A stretch of 13,005 nt of DNA from JBGOUJ01 sp041477005. GTDB taxonomy: Bacteria; Acidobacteriota; Terriglobia; Bryobacterales; JACQDG01. How positions within the stretch are numbered: position 1 is the first letter of the stretch; the number at the start of each line of letters is the position of its first letter. The notes under the pieces were generated by a model. The model saw nothing but the letters and a program-made list of their open reading frames with translations. It was not told the DNA's origin and did no database searches. Both the position numbers and the translations under genes were made by a program. The stretch is taken from the NCBI GenBank assembly GCA_041477005.1, contig JBGOUJ010000157.1, positions 1 to 13,005 of the forward strand, read 5' to 3'. Positions 7,245 to 13,005 of this stretch are shown here, piece after piece.

Positions 7245-8300
7245 CTAGCGCATGCCCAGAAAAATGAGCGCGGGCACCAGGGGCGCCGTCATCTGCAGTG
7301 TGCGGCTGAGGGCCGCCTTGCGCCGGCTCGCGGGCACATACAGCATGTCGTTGGCCAGCAGCGGATAGTCGCTGCCCTTGCCGGCGAGAATATCCTTGAT
7401 GTTGACCGGGATCTCGGCGCGGCGAGAGGTGTCGAGAACCGGGCGCAGAACCCGCGCTTTGTCCGGGGCCGCGTCCTTGCTCAAGCCGCCCGCCAAGGCG
7501 ATCAACTGCGTGACGGAAAGCGATTCGCGTTCTTCCAGCTCGAAGCCACCCACTTTGCCGAACTCTCCGGCCACGTAAACCATCTCCGAGCGTGCGACCG
7601 TGATGGAGTCGTAGGGACGCAACTCGACATCTTCGGCGGGGTCGAACGCCTGCTGGAGACTGTTGAGGCTGATTTCCGCGGTGCTGACCCGCCCTTCGGC
7701 GTCGTCCACCGCGTTGGGCAGCGGGAGCCTTCCCCGCTCCTTTCTTCTGGCGATCTTCAAGCGGCGGCGCGCGTTGGGCTGCAGGCCGCCGATGCTGGAG
7801 AGCATCTCTACCAGTGTTCGACGCCCCTGCAACGGGTAGATCCCGGGGTTCTTGAACGCCCCCGTGAAGAAGATGGGGTCGCTGCGCATGCGCCCCACGG
7901 CGACGATCACTTCGGGTTCCCGAACATACTTCTTCAACAGCTCGGCGAGCGTGGACTCCAGTTGCGAAATGGTCAGGCCGCCGGCCTTCACCTTACCCAG
8001 CGTGGGCAGGCTGATGACGCCGTCGCTGTCCACCACGTACTGCGTGGCCCCGATCTCCTCCACCTCGGCGGCGCGGATGACCACCACGTCGCTGGGACCG
8101 AGCACGTACGCCGGGTCTCTGCCGTTCAAGTTCATGTCGGTCACTCCGGAACTCCCCGCCGGCGGCGTCGCCGCCGGAGCCGCCGGCTGCTGCGGCGACG
8201 GCCCCTGGGCCAGGCAGACGAGTGACACCGCCAAAGCCATCACCATCGGCCGTACTGCCGCCGACAGTTGTGAAGTTATCCCTTGTTTCTTCTGCCTCAT
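7245..8300 (-). CDS. Polysaccharide export protein with SLBB domains (Wza-like)
   Basis: This is a 351-residue secreted protein. An N-terminal signal peptide (basic MRQKK, hydrophobic core about 17-31) leads to a Pro/Ala-rich linker (about 33-50). A Poly_export domain follows (about 63-136), then two SLBB repeats, from about 143 (IFFTGAFKNPGIYPL) and about 241 (VYVAGEFGKVGGFEL). The family forms the periplasmic/outer-membrane channel for capsule or exopolysaccharide export, working with a Wzz/BY-kinase such as the one encoded next to it. A Cys lies in the signal region, but its context (SLVC) does not fit a lipobox, so lipidation is doubtful. The start was placed at the ATG at 8300 because GGAGG lies eight bases upstream; two in-frame ATG codons further upstream would put this site at the very start of or inside the gene. 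It ends in a short hydrophobic stretch (about 337-350) of unknown role. Confidence 0.9.
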   Translation of the reverse strand: MRQKKQGITSQLSAAVRPMVMALAVSLVCLAQGPSPQQPAAPAATPPAGSSGVTDMNLNGRDPAYVLGPSDVVVIRAAEVEEIGATQYVVDSDGVISLPTLGKVKAGGLTISQLESTLAELLKKYVREPEVIVAVGRMRSDPIFFTGAFKNPGIYPLQGRRTLVEMLSSIGGLQPNARRRLKIARRKERGRLPLPNAVDDAEGRVSTAEISLNSLQQAFDPAEDVELRPYDSITVARSEMVYVAGEFGKVGGFELEERESLSVTQLIALAGGLSKDAAPDKARVLRPVLDTSRRAEIPVNIKDILAGKGSDYPLLANDMLYVPASRRKAALSRTLQMTAPLVPALIFLGMR

Positions 8301-8308
8301 TCGAAACA

Positions 8309-8313
8309 CCTCC
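8309..8313 (-). promoter_or_regulatory. Ribosome binding site of the SLBB export gene
   Basis: The minus strand reads GGAGG, eight bases before the ATG at 8298-8300. It decides between three in-frame ATG codons in favour of the shortest form, whose N-terminus is also the best signal peptide. Confidence 0.7.
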
Positions 8314-8373
8314 ATTCGTGTCGTGACCGCTGGATAAGCAAAGCCCATGGGAAACGCGTGTGGAGTCCGGGCA

Positions 8374-8946
8374 CTAGGCGCTTACAGGCATGTCCCACTG
8401 CCTTACGGGAGCCGGGCGAATCCACGCGCGGTCAATCTCCGCGGCGACCGACCGGCGAAGAAGCTGAACGGACACCAACAACCGCAACTGACTCTTCACT
8501 TCCGTGACGATTCCCTCCACCCCTGCCAGCGGCCCCCATACGATCGAAACGGGATGCCCCACCTGGATGTACGGGCACGGCGTGGCCGCCACGCCGGAAT
8601 CGACAATGGCGCGAACCGCTTCGATCTCCGGGTCGGAGATCGCAACGGGTGTCCTGCCTACGCCGACGATGTTCACCACACCGGCTGTGGACAGGACCGG
8701 GACGCGCTGCGGCAGGTCAATCCGGCAGAAGATGTAACCGGGAAACAGCGGCCGCCGGATCTCCTTGCTCCGGTCCGACCACTGTCGCAAGCTCTTGTAG
8801 GTCGGGTAGAACTCTTCAATTCCCTTCCCGCGAAGCAGGGCGCTGGTCATGCTTTCGTAGTTTGACCGCACTCGCACGGCGTACCAATGCGAGTCGGCGG
8901 GATCAACTTCGGTTGTGGCGAGGAAATAATCGGGTTCCAGTGTCAT
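8374..8946 (-). CDS. NusG-like transcription antiterminator (RfaH/UpxY type)
   Basis: This is a 190-residue NusG paralogue. Residues 19-105 form the NGN domain that binds RNA polymerase, with the diagnostic WYAVRVRSNYE start and RPLFPGYIF at about 65-73. Residues 128-155 form a KOW domain (VGHPVSIVWGPLAGVEGIV). It is probably not the housekeeping NusG. It lies inside an exopolysaccharide export operon with no secE or ribosomal genes nearby, as RfaH, UpxY and LoaP proteins do; these reduce pausing and termination in long surface-polysaccharide operons. No strong Shine-Dalgarno sequence precedes the ATG at 8946. The gene is separated from the TPR gene by 145 bp and from the SLBB gene by 73 bp. 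No sequence matching the E. coli ops element was noticed nearby. Specialised function is inferred from context. Confidence 0.88.
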   Translation of the reverse strand: MTLEPDYFLATTEVDPADSHWYAVRVRSNYESMTSALLRGKGIEEFYPTYKSLRQWSDRSKEIRRPLFPGYIFCRIDLPQRVPVLSTAGVVNIVGVGRTPVAISDPEIEAVRAIVDSGVAATPCPYIQVGHPVSIVWGPLAGVEGIVTEVKSQLRLLVSVQLLRRSVAAEIDRAWIRPAPVRQWDMPVSA

Positions 8947-9091
8947 GAGGTAACTTTGCAGGAAGCGAGAACGTGAACAGCCCTATCCACCGTCAAGCGA
9001 TAACGCACAGTATGCAGGCGGCGTCGCGCCGGTTGCTATTGCCATGACAACCTAGTACTGAGCGAAAAGGACTGTATGGCTTTTCCGGATC

Positions 9092-11392
9092 TCAAGAGAG
9101 CCGGGCGATCGCTTCCCGGATCTTGACTTCGAATGTAACAGGAGGGTTTCGCTCGAGCACCCTCTTCAATTCCACCTTCGCCTGCGCCCGATCGCCGCTC
9201 TGCAAAAGGGACATGGCCAGGTGGTATCGGATGGTTGGCTCTTCCGGGTAGCTGGCTATAAGCTGGCGGAAGATTTTCAGGGCGCTCTCAGTCATATTCC
9301 TCTTTAGGTACACCCAGCCGAGAGTATCGACATACGACGCGTTTTGCGGAGCGCCCCGCAACGCCCGCTCCGCCAGGCGCTGCGCCTCGCCAAGGTCCCC
9401 GCCGGTCTCGGCAATGAGGTAGGCCAGATTGTTTTGTATGGCGGGATTCTCGGCCTGGAGACCCAGGCATTGCCGATAAGCGATTTTGGCATCTTCGAGG
9501 TGGCCGGCCTTTTCTTGCGCGAAGGCGAGAAGGCCGACCACCTTTGCGTCGCGCGGAGCGATGGACCGCGCTTGCTCCAGGTCCTGGATGGCGGACGGAA
9601 TATCACCCCGCTGCAGGGCGATCTCCGCGAGGTCGAAGTAGCTGTCGCTGTATCGGGGGTTTAGCTTCAGGATCTGCCGGTGTTGCTCGATCGCCAGGTC
9701 GAAATTGCCGGCGTGGGCCGCCGTCTCCGCCAGCATCAGGCGCAATCGCACGGAGTTCGGAGCCCCCGCCAGATTCTCCTGCAACACCGCATAGGCTTTG
9801 TCGAACCGATTCTGGAAGGCGAAGGTTTCGACCAGCCCTTCAATGGGCCGGAGGTCGTCGCGGATCTTTTCCTTGCTGACCCGAAATGCTTCTTCCGCCT
9901 GCGCATATTTCTTCTGGGCGATGTAGATCGCCCCCAGTTGCAGTTGCGCCTCCGGCGAATCCGGCTGATCGGCCAGGAGCTGTGTGAGCTCTTTACGCGC
10001 CGTCTCGTAATCGCCAAGACCCACCAGACCGCTGGCGCGCAGCAGCCGGGCCCGCGAGTGGCGAGGCTCCACGGCGAGCACCTGGTCGGCGTATTGGATC
10101 GCATCCTTGTGCTGCTGGCCCCGCAGAGCGACTTCGGCCAGGCCCAGACGCACCGGGATAGAATCGCTGCGCCGCCGGAGCGCCTCGAGAAACTGTGTAC
10201 GAGCCTCGGCCAGACGGCCCAGCGCCAGATAGCCGCGGCCGAGGTGATACGGGAGGTTGGCGTCGTTCGGCTGCGTTGCGGCGAGCTGGCTCAGCTCTCC
10301 GATGGCCCACTCCACGCGCTCGCGTTTGCCGCTCCCGAGCGCGACCAGGGCGCGCTTGGCCAGGACGTCGGCGTCCTCCGGATGGTCCCGGAGCGTCTCG
10401 CGGACCACACGGTCAGCCTCCGCGGTGTTGCTGGCGGCCATCAGGGCTTCCACCAGCCGTTTTTGGTAAGTAAGCTTGTCGGCGCCCCCCGCCTCAACGC
10501 CCTTACGGTACTGTTCGGTGGCGTCGGGCAGCCGGCCCAGCTTGACGTAAAAATCCCCAACCAGCAGCCGGGCGGTCGGCAAGCGCCGGCTTTGCGCCAG
10601 CAGCGCTTGGAGCGCCCGGTTCATCTGGAGGTCGTTCGGCAGGCCGGCATAATGGGCGGCGATTTCCAGCAGGTAGGCCGGCTCGCCGGGATTGTTCTCG
10701 GCCTTCTTTTCCAGAATTTTTTCGGCGTCGGCCACGCGCTGCCGCGTCCGGTAATGCGTGTACAGAAAGTCGTAGATCGGGCCGTAGTGGGGCTGCTCCT
10801 GAATCAGTTCCAGAGCCAGGCGTTCGGACTCCTCCGCTCTTCCCTCCCGGAGCAGGCACTCGCCCATGGCAAGCGAGACTTCGGCTTGGTGGGGCCGCTG
10901 CCGGTTGGCCTTCTCAAACAGAACCAGCGCCTCGCGGCTGTTTCCCCCGAACATCGCCACATACCCCTGGAGGCGCAAGGCATCGTAGCTTTCCGGATTC
11001 CGCTCCGCCAGTTGCCGGCCCATCCGCTCCAGGTGCTCACGCAGTTCCGCCGGGCGTCTGCTGTCGCTGAGGTAACGCGAGAGGCAGAGATTGGCGAATT
11101 CGATCCTCGGCCGGTCATCGTTCGGCAGCAACAGCGTGGCGCGGTACAACGCCGGGAAGGCGGCGGCCGGGCTGTCTTGTTTCAGCTCGGAAAGCCCCAA
11201 CCGATAGAACGCCTCGCCGGAGTTCGGATCGAACTGGAGCGCCTTGCGGTAATTGAGGGAGGCGTCACGGTACTTGCGCGCCTCGGTCAGGCGGTTCCCC
11301 TTCTCCAGATACTCGTTGCGGAGCGCTTGCGTGTCCTTGCCGCAGCCGGCCAGCCAGAGCAAACAGGCGACCGGGACCATAAGATGTCTCAA
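9092..11392 (-). CDS. Large TPR-repeat lipoprotein of the PEP-CTERM system type
   Basis: This is a 766-residue protein. The signal peptide ends in a lipobox (LAGC, Cys17), so the mature protein should be a lipoprotein in the periplasm or outer membrane. The rest is a nearly continuous run of tetratricopeptide-like repeats from about residue 25 to 745. The last ones (NNLAYLIAE at about 654-662, DTLGWVYLK at about 689-697) match the C-terminal repeats of large TPR proteins that accompany exosortase systems (PrsT-like). TPR solenoids bind proteins, so a scaffold role in polysaccharide secretion or surface-protein handling is likely but inferred. The start is a TTG at 11392 with GGGGAG six bases upstream; an ATG four codons later is too far from that site. 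It follows the PEP-CTERM gene on the same strand, with a hairpin between them. Confidence 0.88.
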   Translation of the reverse strand: MRHLMVPVACLLWLAGCGKDTQALRNEYLEKGNRLTEARKYRDASLNYRKALQFDPNSGEAFYRLGLSELKQDSPAAAFPALYRATLLLPNDDRPRIEFANLCLSRYLSDSRRPAELREHLERMGRQLAERNPESYDALRLQGYVAMFGGNSREALVLFEKANRQRPHQAEVSLAMGECLLREGRAEESERLALELIQEQPHYGPIYDFLYTHYRTRQRVADAEKILEKKAENNPGEPAYLLEIAAHYAGLPNDLQMNRALQALLAQSRRLPTARLLVGDFYVKLGRLPDATEQYRKGVEAGGADKLTYQKRLVEALMAASNTAEADRVVRETLRDHPEDADVLAKRALVALGSGKRERVEWAIGELSQLAATQPNDANLPYHLGRGYLALGRLAEARTQFLEALRRRSDSIPVRLGLAEVALRGQQHKDAIQYADQVLAVEPRHSRARLLRASGLVGLGDYETARKELTQLLADQPDSPEAQLQLGAIYIAQKKYAQAEEAFRVSKEKIRDDLRPIEGLVETFAFQNRFDKAYAVLQENLAGAPNSVRLRLMLAETAAHAGNFDLAIEQHRQILKLNPRYSDSYFDLAEIALQRGDIPSAIQDLEQARSIAPRDAKVVGLLAFAQEKAGHLEDAKIAYRQCLGLQAENPAIQNNLAYLIAETGGDLGEAQRLAERALRGAPQNASYVDTLGWVYLKRNMTESALKIFRQLIASYPEEPTIRYHLAMSLLQSGDRAQAKVELKRVLERNPPVTFEVKIREAIARLS

Positions 11393-11398
11393 GGTAGT

Positions 11399-11404
11399 CT
11401 CCCC
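11399..11404 (-). promoter_or_regulatory. Ribosome binding site supporting a TTG start for the TPR gene
   Basis: The minus strand reads GGGGAG, six bases before TTG at 11390-11392 and 18 bases before the next in-frame ATG. The spacing favours the rare TTG start. Confidence 0.6.
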
Positions 11405-11413
11405 TACACCGCG

Positions 11414-11452
11414 GAAAACGGAGGCTGCACGGCGTACGGCGGTGCAGCCTCC
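11414..11452 (-). terminator. Terminator-like hairpin after the PEP-CTERM gene
   Basis: GGAGGCTGCAC (11420-11430) pairs perfectly with GTGCAGCCTCC (11442-11452) over 11 base pairs with an 11-base loop. On the minus strand it starts 10 bases after the PEP-CTERM stop codon and is followed by GTTTTCC, a short T-run. This resembles a rho-independent terminator, or an attenuator, between the PEP-CTERM gene and the TPR gene. The TPR ribosome binding site starts only about ten bases beyond the T-run. A full stop would therefore need a separate promoter for the TPR gene, of which I see none. Confidence 0.7.
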
Positions 11453-11461
11453 AATTGGGTG

Positions 11462-12163
11462 TTAGCTGTGGCACACCTTCTTTCTGGCGAGGGCAAGGGC
11501 CATCGCGGAGCCAAGCAACAGAATCGAAACCGGTTCCGGGACAGCCGACACAATGGAACCGACGCCAAAGTCGCTGTTCCTGAAATCCATTCCCGCCCCG
11601 GTGTCGAATGGGGTGAGGGTGATGGATGTTACCGGCCCAATGAACGGGTTTGTGATCTTCCACTCGCCCGCTTTGCCGCCTGTTGCCGGGTCGACGTTGG
11701 CCGCCGAGCCGGCCCCGCTCCAAAGGAACGTGGTGCTTCCGGTGGCCTCCAGTTTGTAGGTGGTGGACCCATTGAAAGTGATCTCGGCCACCTCGTTGTT
11801 GGTGTCGCTGAACACCTGCTTGGGGTACAGGAACCCCAGCGTGATGGAGGCAATGGTCTGCGGCGTAAAATACGTCACGACCATCCCCTGGGGTGTGAGT
11901 TGCGTCAGAGAGAACTCGCCCTGAATGGAGGGAGTGGCTCCAACGTTTTGAAAACCATTGATGGTTTTCTTGCTGAAATGGTCGCCGTTGAGGGACGACA
12001 CCGTGGCGAACGGGAAAAGCTTGGAGTTGTAACCAACGTTCGAGTCCGGTCCGGTGAAGTCCGCGGCCGTGATGGTGTTGGTCAGTGCGTAGGCGGTTGG
12101 AGCCGCCAGCAAGAGAAACACCACCAGCGCCGACGGCAACAGCCTTCGCACTGGTAGGTTCAT
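11462..12163 (-). CDS. PEP-CTERM sorting-domain secreted protein
   Basis: This is a 233-residue secreted protein and probable exosortase substrate. It has an N-terminal signal peptide (RR near residues 6-7, hydrophobic 9-20, likely cleavage after AYA at 26). The middle is beta-rich, Thr/Ser/Gly-rich and low in Cys (about 27-205). It ends in a complete PEP-CTERM signal: VPEP at 208-211, a hydrophobic helix at about 212-226, and the basic cluster RKK at 227-229, then VCHS. The central part matches no family I can name; such proteins are usually extracellular matrix or surface proteins of unknown role. AAGGAG lies seven bases before the ATG, a strong site consistent with high expression. It is followed by a terminator-like hairpin and sits upstream of the TPR, export and exosortase genes on the same strand. 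No clear promoter, including the sigma-54 type known for some PEP-CTERM genes, was visible in the 69 bp upstream. Confidence 0.92.
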   Translation of the reverse strand: MNLPVRRLLPSALVVFLLLAAPTAYALTNTITAADFTGPDSNVGYNSKLFPFATVSSLNGDHFSKKTINGFQNVGATPSIQGEFSLTQLTPQGMVVTYFTPQTIASITLGFLYPKQVFSDTNNEVAEITFNGSTTYKLEATGSTTFLWSGAGSAANVDPATGGKAGEWKITNPFIGPVTSITLTPFDTGAGMDFRNSDFGVGSIVSAVPEPVSILLLGSAMALALARKKVCHS

Positions 12164-12190
12164 GATACTGCTCCTTTCAGATGGTGATTC

Positions 12191-12217
12191 GTCTCTTATG
12201 AAACAGCGGTAAGAGGC
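12191..12217 (-). terminator. Weak hairpin between the large surface-protein gene and the PEP-CTERM gene
   Basis: GTCTCTTA (12191-12198) pairs with TAAGAGGC (12210-12217) over eight base pairs, one of them G-T, with an 11-base loop. On the minus strand it starts 15 bases after the stop of the upstream gene. There is no T-run, so it is a weak terminator candidate at best. It could instead be a leader hairpin of the PEP-CTERM transcript. Confidence 0.25.
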
Positions 12218-12232
12218 CCGTATGGATGAAAG

Positions 12233-13005
12233 TCACTGCAAACCGACGGTAGCGGCATTGGATGTTCCCTCCGCATTGCCGAGCGTGGCCGATACCGATT
12301 TTAAATACTTAGCCAGAGAGCCCTGGGGACTGTTCACATTGAGCGTCAAGGGAATGGAGAAGCTGAAGAGGCTTCCGAAGCTCTGCGACTGCGCATTTTG
12401 AAACCAAAGGTCGAAAGCCGACTGCACGTCGAGCACGATTTGGGAGCTCGCCAATGCCGCGCCCGCCGCCGGTTGGAGCTGGAAGGTCAGCCGGCCGACG
12501 GACCGGCTGGTGGCCAGGCCGGTGATCGCGAGCGTGACGCTGTTGGCGCTCTGGCCGACGATCTGCATCTGCAGGATCCGCGGCGCGCCTCGCGGTACGC
12601 TCAGCGCCAGCGACGGCGGCGCGTCCGGCGTGAGACTGTAGCCGCCCGCCAGGGAGAACGACGGTGTCAGGGTGATGGACTCAGCCACCGTACCGGTTTG
12701 CAGCCGGACGGTGGTCGCGCCATTCGCGAACCTGGCCTCGATGCTGTTCGCCGGAATCAGAAAGCTGACCGCCTGGCCGCCGGTGGAGAACTGCACGCTG
12801 GGGTCTGCCGCGAATTCCTCGGAGGTGGCGGTGAGTGTAAGAGTCCCGTTGAGCGGCAGCGGATAGGGTTCGGAGAGGCTCAAGCCGACCGCGGGCTGCT
12901 GCAGAGGATCCTGGGCGCCTCCCGCGCCCTGGAACTGATAGTCGGGAAGCTTCGGCGGCGGACTGCCGGCGCCGGAGACGGCGAAGGTCTTATCGTCGAT
13001 GGCCA
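12233..13005 (-). CDS. C-terminal part of a large secreted beta-sandwich protein (partial, 5' end outside window)
   Basis: The minus-strand frame is open from the right edge to a TGA at 12233-12235, giving about 257 residues of a C-terminus. The sequence is rich in Ser, Thr, Gly, Pro, Ala and Gln, has alternating hydrophobic strands and almost no Cys. This is typical of stacked Ig-like or Hydin/choice-of-anchor-D-type domains in secreted acidobacterial proteins. Motifs such as PYPLPLNGTLTLT and FAADPSVQFSTGG resemble, from memory, a C-terminal domain that recurs in Solibacter-type surface proteins. A Pro/Gly/Gln-rich linker (about residues 10-45 of the visible part) precedes it. No PEP-CTERM, LPXTG or type IX-like C-terminal signal is present, so it is probably not an exosortase substrate. 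The true start lies beyond the window. The frame and its end are clear; function is unknown. Confidence 0.7.
   Translation of the reverse strand, partial: AIDDKTFAVSGAGSPPPKLPDYQFQGAGGAQDPLQQPAVGLSLSEPYPLPLNGTLTLTATSEEFAADPSVQFSTGGQAVSFLIPANSIEARFANGATTVRLQTGTVAESITLTPSFSLAGGYSLTPDAPPSLALSVPRGAPRILQMQIVGQSANSVTLAITGLATSRSVGRLTFQLQPAAGAALASSQIVLDVQSAFDLWFQNAQSQSFGSLFSFSIPLTLNVNSPQGSLAKYLKSVSATLGNAEGTSNAATVGLQ

Noticed and set aside
8151..8195. GC-rich near-repetitive stretch in the SLBB gene
   Set aside because: It encodes the Pro/Ala-rich linker after the signal peptide and is explained by coding low complexity.
8200..8225. Possible lipobox around the Cys in the signal peptide of the SLBB export protein
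   Set aside because: The residue before the Cys is Val, not Gly, Ala or Ser, so the pattern does not fit lipoprotein processing.
7852..8337. Plus-strand open frame (161 codons) opposite the SLBB gene
   Set aside because: It has no recognisable domain and is fully antisense to a confident gene.
9680..12157. Long plus-strand open frame (825 codons) opposite the TPR and PEP-CTERM genes
   Set aside because: The minus-strand products have clear signal peptides, TPR repeats and a PEP-CTERM tail. The plus-strand product has no recognisable features and spans two genes and a terminator.

Overview
The window reads as part of a high-GC chromosome, most likely of an acidobacterium of the Bryobacterales/Solibacter type. 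This placement is an inference. It rests on the G/C-rich third codon positions, an exosortase/PEP-CTERM locus, and the C-terminal domain of a large secreted beta-rich protein at the right edge that resembles surface proteins I associate with that group. No rRNA or tRNA gene, CRISPR array, transposase or phage gene was seen.

Layout. All recognisable genes lie on the minus strand except a gene fragment at the far left. In transcription order, right to left: the 3' part of a large secreted protein (12233 to the right edge); a PEP-CTERM-tagged secreted protein (11462-12163) followed by a terminator-like hairpin; a 766-residue TPR lipoprotein (9092-11392); a NusG paralogue of the RfaH/UpxY type (8374-8946); a polysaccharide export protein with SLBB domains (7245-8300); a Wzz/BY-kinase fusion (4954-7218); an exosortase (4107-4964); and EpsI (3449-4126). 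A gene-free stretch of about 350 bp with a strong hairpin follows. After it come a CorA-type divalent cation transporter (2233-3099) and a Rieske iron-sulfur protein with a large uncharacterised C-terminal region (379-2133). At the left edge the 3' end of an unrecognised plus-strand gene runs to 273.

How the genes fit together. The segment 3449-12163 is a compact exosortase/exopolysaccharide module. The kinase fusion and the SLBB protein would form the envelope-spanning polysaccharide export path. The exosortase, with EpsI, would recognise the VPEP-helix-RKK tail of secreted proteins and process it; one candidate substrate is encoded next to it. The TPR lipoprotein matches the large TPR proteins that accompany PEP-CTERM systems. 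The NusG paralogue probably keeps RNA polymerase elongating through the long export/sorting operon. The kinase, exosortase and epsI reading frames overlap, so they are probably translated together. No glycosyltransferase, flippase or Wzy-type polymerase lies in the window, so the sugar assembly genes must be elsewhere. CorA and the Rieske protein look like neighbours rather than parts of this module.
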